From NCBI RefSeq assembly GCF_030819175.1, contig NZ_JAUTBJ010000002.1, positions 1,684,001 to 1,748,000 on the forward strand: a stretch of 64,000 nucleotides of DNA, written 5' to 3'. This document shows positions 18,248 through 28,211 of the stretch, piece by piece. The position numbers and the translations under genes are program-made. Position 1 is the stretch's first letter. Each line of letters starts with the position of its first letter. Under the pieces are notes generated by a model that saw only the letters and a program-made list of their open reading frames with translations, made no database searches and was not told where the DNA came from. The stretch is from Sphingomonas sp. SORGH_AS_0879. GTDB lineage: Bacteria; Pseudomonadota; Alphaproteobacteria; Sphingomonadales; Sphingomonadaceae.

Positions 18248-19336
18248 GTGCTGCTGAAATATTATAAGGGTTCCTTCCTCTTCACGGCGCTCTGCCTGGC
18301 CGCAGCGGCGTGGCTGGGTTTCCAGAGCACGGGAAGCCTGCCCGGCACGCTCGGCGTCCTTTGGATCGTCCTGGTGCTGGGCGTGCTGGAGGTTTCGCTG
18401 TCGTTCGACAATGCGGTCGTCAACGCGACCGTCCTGCGCGACATGGACGACAAATGGCGTCATCGCTTCCTGACCTGGGGCATCCTGATCGCCGTCTTCG
18501 GGATGCGGATCGTCTTCCCGCTCGCCATCGTCGCGATCGCCGCGCATATGGGCCCGATCGAAGCGGTCAAGCTGGCCGCCGGGAACCCTGTCCGGTACGA
18601 ACAGATCATCACCTCGGCCCATGTCGGCATTTCGGGGTTCGGCGGCAGCTTCCTGGCGATGGTCGGCCTCAACTTCTTCCTCGATGAGGAGAAGGAGGAG
18701 CATTGGATCGGCCCCATCGAGCGTCCGCTCGCCGCGCTGCGCCGGATTTCGGGACTGGCGATGGGGATCGTCCTGCTCGCACTGTACGGCATCGGGCAGT
18801 TCATTCCGGCGGACGAGGCGATGACCTTCCTGACGGCGGGCATATTCGGCCTGCTGACCTATATCGTGGTCCATGCCATCGGCGTGCTGCTGGAGGGCGA
18901 TGGGGATGCCGTAACCGGGGCCGCGGCGCGGTCGGGGTTCGCGGCCTTTCTGTATCTGGAAGTGCTGGACGCCAGCTTCTCGTTCGACGGGGTGATCGGG
19001 GCCTTCGCCTTGTCGAACAACCTGTTCATCATCGCATTGGGGCTGGGCATCGGCGCGATGTTCGTCCGATCGATGACGATCATGCTGGTCGATAAGGGAA
19101 CGCTGACCCAATATCGTTACCTGGAACACGGGGCCTTCTATGCCATCGTCGCACTGGCCGCGATCATGCTGTTGTCGGTGCGCTTCCATATCCCGGAGAC
19201 GATCACCGGCCTGATCGGCGCGACCCTGATCGGCCTGTCCTTCTGGGCCTCGATGCGCAGCAATCGCAGGCATCCCGAACAGGGGCTGGAGGAGGCTCAG
19301 CCGGTCCGCCCGTCCGGCAAATCGGTCGGCGCGTAG
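18248..19336 (+). CDS. DUF475 / TerC-like integral membrane protein
   Basis: The product is 362 residues from GTG 18248 behind an AGGGGG ribosome site; an upstream in-frame ATG at 18155 would add 31 residues without membrane character. About nine hydrophobic segments are visible. Two family signatures repeat in the halves: LEVSLSFDNAVVNATVL near residue 45 and LEVLDASFSFDGVIGAFALSNN near residue 238, the internally duplicated SFD acidic motif typical of TerC-related proteins. The family is linked to metal ion export or tellurite resistance, but no substrate is established for DUF475. It stands alone between two regulators. Confidence 0.85.
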   Translation: MLLKYYKGSFLFTALCLAAAAWLGFQSTGSLPGTLGVLWIVLVLGVLEVSLSFDNAVVNATVLRDMDDKWRHRFLTWGILIAVFGMRIVFPLAIVAIAAHMGPIEAVKLAAGNPVRYEQIITSAHVGISGFGGSFLAMVGLNFFLDEEKEEHWIGPIERPLAALRRISGLAMGIVLLALYGIGQFIPADEAMTFLTAGIFGLLTYIVVHAIGVLLEGDGDAVTGAAARSGFAAFLYLEVLDASFSFDGVIGAFALSNNLFIIALGLGIGAMFVRSMTIMLVDKGTLTQYRYLEHGAFYAIVALAAIMLLSVRFHIPETITGLIGATLIGLSFWASMRSNRRHPEQGLEEAQPVRPSGKSVGA

Positions 19337-19413
19337 TCGCCCGCGGGCGGCGACGGAACCCTTTGCCCTGGCCGGGGATTTGCCCTGGTGTCTGCCACGG
19401 GAGGGATCGCGCC

Positions 19414-20205
19414 ATGTCGGTGTCCGCCATCGATACGCTGAGACAGCCAAGGCCGAGCAAGGATCGACCAAGCCTGACCGGCCTGTTCCTGAAGGACCGC
19501 GGGCGCGAGACGATGACGCCCGAGGAGATCGCCATGCTGGAAAACAGCGTGGACGAGGTGCGCTCCATCCCCGCCCGCACCATCGTCATCCGCCGGGACG
19601 AGCGTGTCCGCAACAGCAGCCTGCTGCTGGAGGGCGTAATGTGCCGTTACATGGACGACCGGCAGGGCAATCGTCAGATCGTGGCGTTTCACGTACCCGG
19701 CGATTTCGTCGACCTGCATGGCTTTGCGATGCGGTATCTGGATCATGACGTCGCGACGCTTACCCCGACGCGGGTGGCCCTGGTCGGGCATGATCGGCTG
19801 GAGCAGATCGTCGAGCAGCAACCGCGTCTGACCCGCCTCTTGTGGTTCTCGACCTTGCTCGACGCCGCGATGCACCGCGAATGGGTGTTCCGCCTGGGAC
19901 GGCTGGAAGCGGATGGGCGAGTGGCGCATCTGTTTTGCGAGCTTCATGCGCGGCTGGCGATGGTCGATCTGGTGCGGGACGGCATGTTCCGCTTTCCGGT
20001 GACCCAGATCGACATCGCCGAGGCGGCGGGCGTGACCCCGGTCCATCTCAACCGCGTCCTGCGATCGCTGCGGGAGAGGGGGCTGATGACCTTTCGCGGC
20101 GGCGCCGTGCACATCCAGGATATCGGGGCGTTGACGGCGCTCGCCGATTTCGACCCGGCCTATCTGTATGGCGGCGGGCCGACATTGGAAGGGGCGGGGT
20201 CGTGA
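19414..20205 (+). CDS. Crp/Fnr-family transcriptional regulator
   Basis: The product is 263 residues from ATG 19414, preceded by GGGAGG; an in-frame ATG at 19363 would add 17 residues. A cyclic nucleotide-binding fold occupies about residues 40-150 (VRNSSLLLEGVMCRYM, HVPGDFVDLHGF), and a Crp-type HTH lies at about 195-240 (TQIDIAEAAGVTPVHLNRVL). The N-terminal Cys cluster of oxygen-sensing Fnr is absent, so Fe-S sensing is not expected. The last four bases overlap the start of the next small gene. Confidence 0.88.
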   Translation: MSVSAIDTLRQPRPSKDRPSLTGLFLKDRGRETMTPEEIAMLENSVDEVRSIPARTIVIRRDERVRNSSLLLEGVMCRYMDDRQGNRQIVAFHVPGDFVDLHGFAMRYLDHDVATLTPTRVALVGHDRLEQIVEQQPRLTRLLWFSTLLDAAMHREWVFRLGRLEADGRVAHLFCELHARLAMVDLVRDGMFRFPVTQIDIAEAAGVTPVHLNRVLRSLRERGLMTFRGGAVHIQDIGALTALADFDPAYLYGGGPTLEGAGS

Positions 20206-20390
20206 CGCCGCCGGTCGCGGGGGCGCATGTGCATAGCGAGGCCGGGCTGGCGACAGCGGAACAGGGCATCGTGATGCTCGACGGTCCCAACGGCGTGGCG
20301 GTATCGATGACGCCATCCGCCGCGCGGGCGACAGGCGAGGGGCTGGTCGCCGCCGCTCGACTGGCGGAGAAGCAGCAACGCAAGGGGTAA
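20202..20390 (+). CDS. small conserved hypothetical protein
   Basis: The product is 62 residues from GTG 20202, which overlaps the regulator stop (GTGA). It is soluble, with the core EQGIVMLDGPNGVAVSMT followed by an Ala-rich helix and a basic tail (AEKQQRKG). The coupling to the Crp-like gene and the protein-like composition support it as a real gene. No function is recognised. Confidence 0.6.
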   Translation: MTPPVAGAHVHSEAGLATAEQGIVMLDGPNGVAVSMTPSAARATGEGLVAAARLAEKQQRKG

Positions 20391-20468
20391 AGCGTTTCGT
20401 CGCAGGACTTTACGTGATGGGCTCGTGGCTTATGGTGATGACGCGTCTTTCATGACCGGGAGTTCACT

Positions 20469-22586
20469 TTGCGTCATCTGCCTCTTGCCGTCGCTCTGGC
20501 GGCCCTTATGAACACCTCCGCCATGGCCAGCCTCCCGCAGGCGACCCAGGCCCCCGCCACCAATCCGTTGCTCAGCCCCTGGACCGGCCCCTATGGCGGG
20601 GTGCCGCCCTGGGACAAGGTGAAGCCCGAACTGTTCCCGGCGGCCTTCGCGGCGGCACTGGCCGAGCGGCGGGCGGAATATGAGCGGATCGCCAACGATC
20701 CGGTCAAGCCGAGCTTCGCCAATACCTTCGTACCGATGCAGAATGCCGGGCAGACGCTGAACCGCGTGATGACGCTGTTCGGGGTGATGACGGGGAACAT
20801 GAACTCGCCCGCCTATCAGGCGCTCGACCGCGAATGGTCGCCCAAGCTGGCCAAGGCGTCGGATGAGATCACCTTCAACCCCAAGTTGTTCGCGCGGATC
20901 GAGGCGATCTACAAGACACGCGACACCAGCGGCCTCGACGAGCAGCAGAAGCGGTTGGTCACCCGCACCTATGACAGCTTCGTGCGGCAGGGCGCGAAGC
21001 TGACCCCGGCCCAGAAAGCGGAACTGTCCGCCTTCAACCAGAATCTGGCGATCAACTTCAGCGAGTTCTCCCAGCGGCTGCTGGCCGATGAGGGGACCGC
21101 GATCATCGTCACCGACGAGGCGCGGCTGGCGGGCCTGCCCGACAGCGTGAAGGCGGTCGCCAAGGCCGCCGCCGCCGAGCGCGGGCAGCAGGGCTGGGCG
21201 ATCGTCAACACGCGGTCGGCGGTCGATCCCGTGCTGACCTTCGCCACCGACCGTAGCCTTCGCGAGCAGGTGTGGCGTGCTTTCACCAAGCGCGGCGACA
21301 ATGGCGACATCAACGATACCAAGGCGACCATCGCGCGCATCGTCCGCCTGCGGGCCAACCGTGCACATCTGCTGGGGTTCAAGACCCATGCCGACTGGCG
21401 GATGCAGGACACCATGGCCAAGACTCCGGCCGCTGCGATGGACCTGATGATGCGGGTCTGGCCCGCCGCCAAGGCGCGCGTGGCGGAGGAAGTCCGCGAT
21501 ATGCAGGCGATCGCCGATAAGGAAGGGGCGAAGATCACGATCGAGCCCTGGGACTATCGCTTCTATCAGGAGAAGGTGCGCAAGAGCCGCTACGACCTCG
21601 ATCAGGCCGAATTGAAGCCCTATTTCGAGTTGAACAACATCATCCAGGGTTCGCTCTATGCCGCGAACCGGCTCTATGGGCTGGAATTCAAGGAGATCAC
21701 CGGCACGGTTCCGGTGTTCGAGCCGAACATGCGGGTCTGGCACGTCACGCGGAACGGCAAGGAGGTCGGCCTGTTCTACCGCGACGATTTCGCGCGGACC
21801 GGCAAGCGTTCGGGCGCCTGGGCGAACACCTATCGCGGCCAGCGCAACCTGCCGCCGGTGCAGAATGTCCTGTCGTCGAACAACAACAATTTCGCCAAGG
21901 GCGCACCCGGCGAGCCGGTGCTCATCAGCCTGGACGATGCCGAGACGCTGTTCCACGAATTCGGCCACGCCATCCACGCGATGCTCCAGAACGTCACCTA
22001 TCCGGGGCTGGCGGGCACACCGCGCGACTTTGTGGAATATCCCAGCCAGGTGAACGAGCATTGGCTGCTGACCCGCGACGTGCTCGACAAGTACGCCCGC
22101 CACTACAAGACCGGCCAGCCCATGCCGCAGGCGCTGCTCGACAAGATCAAGGCGTCCGAGACCTTCAACCAGGGGTTCGCGACGACCGAATATCTGTCCT
22201 CGGCAATCGTCGACATGAAGCTGCACACCATCCCGGACGGGGTGGTCGATCCGGCGGCGTTCGAGGCGACGACCCTGCGTGAGATTGGGATGCCGAAGGA
22301 ACTCGTGATGCGGCACCGCCTGCCGCAGTTTAACCACCTGTTCTCCTCCGACAGCTACTCGGCCGGCTATTACAGCTATCTCTGGTCAGAGACGATGGAC
22401 GCCGACACCTTCGCCGCCTTCGAGGAAGCGGGTAGCCCGTGGGACAAGGCGACGGCGGACCGCTTCGCGCGGATCCTGTTGTCGACGGGGAATGAAACCG
22501 ACCGGGCGGAAGCGTACCGAGCGTTCCGGGGGCGTGACCCGGACGTCAACGCATTGTTGAAACAGCGGGGCTTCCCGACGAAGTAA
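20469..22586 (+). CDS. M3-family metallopeptidase (peptidyl-dipeptidase Dcp-like)
   Basis: The product is 705 residues. The zinc motif HEFGH lies at about residues 496-500 within LFHEFGHAIHAML, the M3 signature. The start is TTG 20469 behind GGGAGTT, giving an N-terminal leader (LPLAVALAALMNTSAMA), so a periplasmic enzyme is expected. The C-terminal SYSAGYYSYLWSETMDADTF segment is the usual M3 substrate region. Dcp enzymes cleave dipeptides from the C-terminus of short peptides. It is probably a single-gene unit ending in the palindrome cluster shared with the converging GH97 gene. Confidence 0.92.
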   Translation: MRHLPLAVALAALMNTSAMASLPQATQAPATNPLLSPWTGPYGGVPPWDKVKPELFPAAFAAALAERRAEYERIANDPVKPSFANTFVPMQNAGQTLNRVMTLFGVMTGNMNSPAYQALDREWSPKLAKASDEITFNPKLFARIEAIYKTRDTSGLDEQQKRLVTRTYDSFVRQGAKLTPAQKAELSAFNQNLAINFSEFSQRLLADEGTAIIVTDEARLAGLPDSVKAVAKAAAAERGQQGWAIVNTRSAVDPVLTFATDRSLREQVWRAFTKRGDNGDINDTKATIARIVRLRANRAHLLGFKTHADWRMQDTMAKTPAAAMDLMMRVWPAAKARVAEEVRDMQAIADKEGAKITIEPWDYRFYQEKVRKSRYDLDQAELKPYFELNNIIQGSLYAANRLYGLEFKEITGTVPVFEPNMRVWHVTRNGKEVGLFYRDDFARTGKRSGAWANTYRGQRNLPPVQNVLSSNNNNFAKGAPGEPVLISLDDAETLFHEFGHAIHAMLQNVTYPGLAGTPRDFVEYPSQVNEHWLLTRDVLDKYARHYKTGQPMPQALLDKIKASETFNQGFATTEYLSSAIVDMKLHTIPDGVVDPAAFEATTLREIGMPKELVMRHRLPQFNHLFSSDSYSAGYYSYLWSETMDADTFAAFEEAGSPWDKATADRFARILLSTGNETDRAEAYRAFRGRDPDVNALLKQRGFPTK

Positions 22587-22596
22587 CCGCTTAAAT

Positions 22597-22721
22597 CCTC
22601 CCCATCGTCAGATGGGGAGGGGGACCGCGCCCGCAGGGCGTGGTGGAGGGGCAGGGCCGGTCCGTCTCGCCCCTCCACCATCCTTCGGATGGTCCCCCTC
22701 CCCAAGCATAGCTTGGGGAGG
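22597..22721. repeat. cluster of four hairpins between converging genes
   Basis: The 143-base gap between the converging M3 peptidase and GH97 genes is almost wholly palindromic. It holds CCTCCCCATC / GATGGGGAGG (22597-22620), TGGTGGAGGGGC / GCCCCTCCACCA (22641-22680), CCATCC / GGATGG (22678-22692) and CCTCCCCAAGC / GCTTGGGGAGG (22697-22721). This is a REP-like mosaic and could also terminate both genes. Its CCTCCCC arms resemble those of the element at 3070-3171. Confidence 0.65.
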
Positions 22722-22729
22722 AATTGGGG

Positions 22730-24808
22730 TTACAGCGCCTTCAACCGGATCGCCTGGCCGCCGCCGGGGGCGAGCGACAGGGTGAGGGTATCCCCCTTCT
22801 TCACCATCCGCGTCTCGAACGCGATCGAATGGCGGGCGTCGGTGGCATAGGTCGCACCGGGGCCGTCCTTATAGACCTGCGCCTCATAGGTCTTGCCGGC
22901 ATCGAGGAAGTCGAGCGTCACGGTCAACGCTCGAGAATTTTCGTCGGTGATCGAGCCGATATACCAGTCCCGGCTTTTCCGATCCCGCCGCGCGAAGGTG
23001 ACGTAATCGCCGACCTCGCCGTTCAGCACCCGGCTGTCCTCCCAATCCACGGGCACATCCGCGATGAAGCGGAACGCCTGTGGGTATTTGGCGTAATTCT
23101 CCGGCGTATCCGCCGCCATCTGCACCGGCGAATAGAGCACGACGTAGAGCGCCAACTGCTTGGCGATGGTCGACTGGATCGGGCTATTGTCGCTGCCGGT
23201 CAGGCTCAGCACGCCCGGCGTGAAGTCCATCGGGCCTTCGAGCATCCGGGTGAAGGCCAGGTTCGCCTCATGCTCGGGCGGGTTCTTGCCCTGCCAGGCG
23301 TTATACTCCATGCCCCGCGAACCTTCGCGCGCCAGCCAGTTGGGATAGGTGCGGCGGAGCCCCGTGTCTTTCACCGGCTCATGCGCATCGATCGAAACCT
23401 TATATTTCGCGGCGGCCTCCAGCACGCGGAGATGGTGGTTCACCATCCACTGGCCCTCATGCCATTCACGCGACACCGAGCCGTCCGCATTCACCCGCTC
23501 GATCTGCCCGGCATCGGCGACATAGCCGGTCTTGACGACATGCTCGCCATGATTGGCGGCGAATTTGAAGGCGGGGTCGAACTGGCTCTCATAATGGCTG
23601 ACCGCGCCGCCCGTCTCGTGATGGCCGATCAGCGAGACGCCCTTGGACCTGGCGTACTTCGCCAGCGCATCGGCGTCGAAATCCTCCGCCGGGGTCGCGA
23701 ACTGCATCGCCGAGCCATTGCCCGCCCAGTCGCCGTCCCAGCCGATATTCCACCCCTCGACCAGAACGCCGGGGATGCCGTACTTCGCCGCGAAGTCGAT
23801 ATAGGTCTTCACATTGGCGGTGGTGGCGCCGTGGCGAGGCCCACGCGCCCAGCTCCATTCGCCCTTGATCATCTTCCACCAGACGCCGACGAACTTGCCC
23901 GGCTTCACCCAGGACACGTCGCCCAGCTTGTTGGGCTCGTTCAGGTTGAGCATCAAATGGCTCATATACAGCCCGCCCGCATCGGGGGCGATCAGGAAGG
24001 TGCGCCAGGGCGTCGTCCAGGCGCCGGTCTTCATGACCTTGGGCGCGCCCGAGCCGGGGGTGAGGACCGCCTTGAAGCTGTTCCCCTCGGTCTTCATCAG
24101 CGCCATGCTGGCATAGTCGACCAAAGCCGCCTCATGGATGGCGATGTGCGTGCCGTCGTCCAGCTTCATGGTGATCGGCGTCGCCGCCGTGCCGACCGCG
24201 TTGATCGGCGTGCGGTTGTAGAGATATTCCTCGCGGTTCCACAGGAAGGCGGGTTTCCACCAAGCGGTGCCGCCTTGCGCGATGTTGAACTCGGTCAGTT
24301 CCTCGGCGATGTTCGCGTGCGGCATCGCCTGCTGCTCGGGAAATTCGTAGCGAAAGCCGACGCCGTCGTCCTGCACGCGGAACACCACGTCGTAACGGCG
24401 GTGGAGCGCACTCGACTCCATCAGGCGGACGCGCATCTCGCGGTGATTGTCGCGGATGGTGCGCCATTCGCCCCAGGGCTGGGTCCAGCTCGTGTCGGAC
24501 TTGGCGTGGGTGACCGCTTCGATCTTCAGGCCGCGCTCGATCTTGGGCGCGTCGGTGAACATCATGCCCAGCCGTGAGGGCGCGACGATCGCCTTGCCGT
24601 TCCGCGCGATCATATAGACCGCGCGGCCGTCATTGTCGGTCGAGACCTGCACGGTAATCTGGCCGTTGGGCGAGGTTTCCACCGCGTCGGGCTGTCCGGC
24701 GGGCTTGGCGAATTTGAACGTCTCGTTGACCGCCGGATCGGCGGGGCCGTTCTGGGCGGAAGCGGCACTGGCGATCAGGCCGAGGCCGATAGCGATGGTC
24801 GTCTTCAT
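22730..24808 (-). CDS. GH97 alpha-glucosidase (SusB-like), periplasmic
   Basis: The product is 692 residues with signal peptide MKTTIAIGLGLIASAASAQ. The N-terminal beta-sandwich (NGQITVQVSTDNDGRAVYMI) and the barrel (GVLVEGWNIGWDGDWAG, then YVADAGQIERVNADGSVSR) are typical of GH97, and the C-terminal region completes a full-length family member. GH97 enzymes of the SusB type are inverting alpha-glucosidases acting on maltooligosaccharides. It is the last gene of the leftward maltose operon, its ATG overlapping the stop of the GH13 alpha-glucosidase by four bases. Confidence 0.92.
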   Translation of the reverse strand: MKTTIAIGLGLIASAASAQNGPADPAVNETFKFAKPAGQPDAVETSPNGQITVQVSTDNDGRAVYMIARNGKAIVAPSRLGMMFTDAPKIERGLKIEAVTHAKSDTSWTQPWGEWRTIRDNHREMRVRLMESSALHRRYDVVFRVQDDGVGFRYEFPEQQAMPHANIAEELTEFNIAQGGTAWWKPAFLWNREEYLYNRTPINAVGTAATPITMKLDDGTHIAIHEAALVDYASMALMKTEGNSFKAVLTPGSGAPKVMKTGAWTTPWRTFLIAPDAGGLYMSHLMLNLNEPNKLGDVSWVKPGKFVGVWWKMIKGEWSWARGPRHGATTANVKTYIDFAAKYGIPGVLVEGWNIGWDGDWAGNGSAMQFATPAEDFDADALAKYARSKGVSLIGHHETGGAVSHYESQFDPAFKFAANHGEHVVKTGYVADAGQIERVNADGSVSREWHEGQWMVNHHLRVLEAAAKYKVSIDAHEPVKDTGLRRTYPNWLAREGSRGMEYNAWQGKNPPEHEANLAFTRMLEGPMDFTPGVLSLTGSDNSPIQSTIAKQLALYVVLYSPVQMAADTPENYAKYPQAFRFIADVPVDWEDSRVLNGEVGDYVTFARRDRKSRDWYIGSITDENSRALTVTLDFLDAGKTYEAQVYKDGPGATYATDARHSIAFETRMVKKGDTLTLSLAPGGGQAIRLKAL

Positions 24809-26418
24809 GCAGTCATCTCCCGGATCGCCGCCCCGAACGCGCCCAGGCGTTCGTCGGTGGCGTTATTGATTTGGACCAGCACCCGTTCGCCGCGTGGCAG
24901 GTCGGGCGGAAGCTGGACGGGCGTGACGCCCAGGTTGAACAGACAGAGCAGGCGCTGGCCGCCCTCGCATCGCTCGAAGGCGAGCAATTGGTCATCGGCA
25001 TGGAGCAGCCTGAGGTCGCCGATCGCCAGCGCTGGCGTTGCGGCACGCAGTCGCACGAGCCTGCGGGTGAGGTTCAGGAGCGAGTCCGGGTCGCCCTCCT
25101 GCCGATTGACCGCCAGCGCGGCATGGTCGGGTCCGGTGGGGAGCCAGGGTTCCGCATCCGAAAAGCCGCCGTTGATCGCATTGCTGCTCCACGGCATCGG
25201 CGTGCGCACCCCGTCGCGGGACAGGGTGAGGGGCCAGTTGGCGATGGCCTCGGGATCGACCAACCGCTCGAACGGCACATCGACCTGGGTCAGTCCCAGT
25301 TCCTCGCCCTGATAGAGAAAGGCGTTGCCGCGCAGGGAAAGCAGCAGCAGCATCTTCATTCGGGCGAACGCCTCGCGATGCTCCGGCGTGGTCCAGCGGG
25401 AGACGGCGCGCGGCGCATCGTGGTTCTCGAACGCCCAGCTTGGCCAGCCGACCCCCGGCTCGGCGGGCCATTTGGCCAGCGCTTCGGCGACGATGCGCGG
25501 AGTCAGCCGATCGGCATAGAGGAAGTCGAAGCCGTAAGCGGTGTTCAGCCGATGGTCGCCAGCGGTGAACAGCTTCATCTCGCGATCCGCCTCGTCGCCA
25601 CCGACCTCGGCCACGGTGAAGCGGTCGCCATAATCGTCCAGCGTGGCGCGGATACGCTCCAGGAACGGCACGATGTCGGCATGGCTCTGATTGTAGAGCT
25701 TGACCTGGAAGTCGAACGGCCGGGTGCGCGTCTTGCCGGTGTCGGGCGCGGGAGGGTTATCCCGCAGGGTCGGCTCGTGCATCATGAAGTTGATCGCATC
25801 CAGCCGGAAGCCATCCACCCCCCGGTCCAGCCAGAAGCGTGCGGTGGCCAGCAACTCGGCCTGCACCTCCGGATGGTGGACGTGAAGCTGTGGCTGCTCT
25901 TTGAGGAAATTGTGGAGATAATATTGCCCGCGCCGCGCGTCCCAGGTCCAGGCGGGGCCGCCGAACACCGACTGCCAATTGGATGGCGGCGAGCCGTCGG
26001 GCTTGGCATCGGCCCAGACATACCAGTCGGCGCGAGCGTTGGTCCGGCTCGAGCGGCTTTCGGTGAACCAGGGATGCTCGTCGGAAGTGTGGCTGTACAC
26101 CTGATCGATGACGACCTTCAGCCCCAGTTCGTGCGCGCGCGCGACCAGCGCGTCGAAATCGGCGAGCGTGCCGAAGATCGGATCGACATCGCGGTAATCC
26201 GCCACGTCATAGCCGAAATCCTTCATCGGCGAGGTGAAGAAGGGCGACAGCCAGATCGCATCCACTCCGAGGGCCGCGACATGGTCGAGACGCGCGGTGA
26301 TGCCGGGCAGATCGCCGATGCCGTCGCCATTGCTGTCGGCAAAGCTGCGCGGGTAGATCTGATAAATCACCGCGCCTTTCCACCAGGGACGGGGGACGGC
26401 AGGAATTCTTACGGTCAT
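24805..26418 (-). CDS. GH13 alpha-glucosidase
   Basis: The product is 537 residues from ATG 26418, which shares one base with the amylase stop (TGATG). The GH13 catalytic triad is visible: nucleophile D207 in DGFRLDAINF, acid E271 in TVAEVGGDEA and D334 in FENHDAPRA. The opening WWKGAVIYQIYPRSFADSNGD and the absence of a signal peptide match cytoplasmic alpha-glucosidases or oligo-glucosidases of GH13. It would release glucose from maltose and short maltooligosaccharides brought in by the locus transporter. The annotated upstream ATG at 26439 is less likely because it lies within the amylase gene. Confidence 0.93.
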   Translation of the reverse strand: MTVRIPAVPRPWWKGAVIYQIYPRSFADSNGDGIGDLPGITARLDHVAALGVDAIWLSPFFTSPMKDFGYDVADYRDVDPIFGTLADFDALVARAHELGLKVVIDQVYSHTSDEHPWFTESRSSRTNARADWYVWADAKPDGSPPSNWQSVFGGPAWTWDARRGQYYLHNFLKEQPQLHVHHPEVQAELLATARFWLDRGVDGFRLDAINFMMHEPTLRDNPPAPDTGKTRTRPFDFQVKLYNQSHADIVPFLERIRATLDDYGDRFTVAEVGGDEADREMKLFTAGDHRLNTAYGFDFLYADRLTPRIVAEALAKWPAEPGVGWPSWAFENHDAPRAVSRWTTPEHREAFARMKMLLLLSLRGNAFLYQGEELGLTQVDVPFERLVDPEAIANWPLTLSRDGVRTPMPWSSNAINGGFSDAEPWLPTGPDHAALAVNRQEGDPDSLLNLTRRLVRLRAATPALAIGDLRLLHADDQLLAFERCEGGQRLLCLFNLGVTPVQLPPDLPRGERVLVQINNATDERLGAFGAAIREMTA

Positions 26419-28211
26419 CAACGGCTCTCCGCCGCGCATACGGCATAGCCGAAGGCGGGCAATTCCAACATCAGGCTCCCCGGCGCGGCGGCGGTCGGGG
26501 CACAGGCACCGGCCATGGTTATGAACTGTTGCGATACCGTTTCAACCTGCACGGCCTGGGTGATCGGCTTGGCCGAAGTGTTGAACGCGATCACATATTC
26601 GCGGCTCGTCGCGGGGTCGAAGCGCGACACCGCGAACAGGCCGGGCGCATCGCCGCGCGCACGGATCACCTGCCGCCCCCGCGTCAGCGCCGGGTTGGCC
26701 ACGCGGAGGCGGGCGAGGGTGGCGATCTCGCGATAGAGCGGATGGGTGGGCACGAAGCTGTCGGTCGCGGTGGTCTTGGTCGTGCCGACCAGCTTGTTGT
26801 CGTTATAGCTGGCGACCTTGCTGGCGAACATGTCCTCGCGTGCATCCTGATCGTTGCCATCGCCCGCAAAGCCCTGTTCGTCGCCCGAATAGATGGTCGG
26901 CACGCCGCGCAGGGTCAGCAGCATGGCGTGGCCGAGTTCGACCCGCTTCAGGATTTCCGCGTCGGAGGCATCGGGGTTCGCCAGCCGTACATCGCGGGCG
27001 AAGCGGCCATGGTCGTGATTGCCGAGGAAGGTCGGCAATATGTCCGCCGTCGCCTTCCCCTTGGCATAGAGGACGTCGCCCTCGAACAGGCTGGATAGGA
27101 CCCGCGTCGGTTTGTTCTCCGCGACCGTCTGGATCACCGCGTTCATGAAGGCGAAGTCGAGGACCGCCGGATAGTCGGCGATCTTGGTCCAGCGCGCGAG
27201 GTAGCCGGGCTCCATCCCGGCCGTCACCTCGCCGAAGATGTGGAAGTTCGGAATACCCTTCGCCTTGGCGCGATCGAGCATCGCGGGCACGAAACTGCGC
27301 CAGAATTCCGGATTCACATGCTTGGCGGTGTCGATGCGATAGCCGTCGATGCCGAACCGGTCAATCCAGCTCCCATAGATGTCGATCATGCCTGCGATGA
27401 CGCGGGGATTTTCGGTATAGAGATCGTCCAGCCCGGAAAAGTCACCGGTGGTCGAGCTTTCGTCCTCGAAGGTCGTGTTGCCGCGATTGTGGTAATAGAT
27501 CGAGTCGTTGAGCCAGGCCGGGGTCTTGGCGTTCTTCTCGCCCGCCCGGACATAGGGCGTGTAGGCGTAGGTCGGATCGGTCAGATGCGCGAAGTTGGCC
27601 GCCGTCTGCACGTCGTCGCCGAGAAATCCGGAATTGATCGCCTTGCCGCCGACGCCGCCCTGCCGCTGATACGGGTAGGTCGCGCGGTCGCGATAGGGGC
27701 AGGGCGATCCCTCGCCGCATTCACGATACTGGATCACGTCCGCCGTGTGGTTGACGATGATGTCCATATAGACCTTCATCCCTCGCGCGTGCGCCGCGTC
27801 GATGAAGGCGTGGAGATCGGCCTCGGTCCCCAGATGCGGGTCGACGGTGGTGAAGTCGGTGATCCAGTAACCGTGATAGCCAGCGCTTTCCTGGCCTCTG
27901 GCACCTTGCACCGGCTTGTTCTTGAAGATCGGCCCCAGCCAGATCGCCGTCGCCCCCAGCCCCTGGATATAGTCGAGCCGCTTGGTCAGCCCCTTCAGAT
28001 CGCCGCCGTGATAGAAGCCCTTGTGCGTCGGATCGAAACCGGTGGTCAGCGGCCCGCCCTTCAACCCGCCGCGATCGTTGGCGGTGTCGCCATTCTCGAA
28101 CCGGTCGGGAAGGACGAAATAGATGACCTCGTCCTGCGGCAGGCGCTGGCGATAATCCTGTGCGGCGAGCGGCGTGGCGGTTGTCAGAAGGGCGAGCAAT
28201 AACGTCTTCAT
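26418..28211 (-). CDS. GH13 alpha-amylase, secreted
   Basis: The product is 597 residues from ATG 28211 with signal peptide MKTLLLALLTTATPLAAQ; the frame stays open much further upstream but that part is the antisense-frame shadow of the halogenase gene. GH13 motifs are present: DIIVNHTADV, GIDGYRIDTAKHV with the nucleophile, HIFGEVTAG with the acid and FLGNHDHGRFA. A C-terminal beta domain closes the protein. It probably cleaves maltodextrins in the periplasm after TonB receptor uptake. It overlaps the halogenase stop by four bases (ATGA). Confidence 0.92.
   Translation of the reverse strand: MKTLLLALLTTATPLAAQDYRQRLPQDEVIYFVLPDRFENGDTANDRGGLKGGPLTTGFDPTHKGFYHGGDLKGLTKRLDYIQGLGATAIWLGPIFKNKPVQGARGQESAGYHGYWITDFTTVDPHLGTEADLHAFIDAAHARGMKVYMDIIVNHTADVIQYRECGEGSPCPYRDRATYPYQRQGGVGGKAINSGFLGDDVQTAANFAHLTDPTYAYTPYVRAGEKNAKTPAWLNDSIYYHNRGNTTFEDESSTTGDFSGLDDLYTENPRVIAGMIDIYGSWIDRFGIDGYRIDTAKHVNPEFWRSFVPAMLDRAKAKGIPNFHIFGEVTAGMEPGYLARWTKIADYPAVLDFAFMNAVIQTVAENKPTRVLSSLFEGDVLYAKGKATADILPTFLGNHDHGRFARDVRLANPDASDAEILKRVELGHAMLLTLRGVPTIYSGDEQGFAGDGNDQDAREDMFASKVASYNDNKLVGTTKTTATDSFVPTHPLYREIATLARLRVANPALTRGRQVIRARGDAPGLFAVSRFDPATSREYVIAFNTSAKPITQAVQVETVSQQFITMAGACAPTAAAPGSLMLELPAFGYAVCAAESR

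Noticed and set aside
20430..22337. leftward open frame opposite the M3 peptidase
   Set aside because: Same antisense pattern; the peptidase frame has the zinc motif and a signal peptide.
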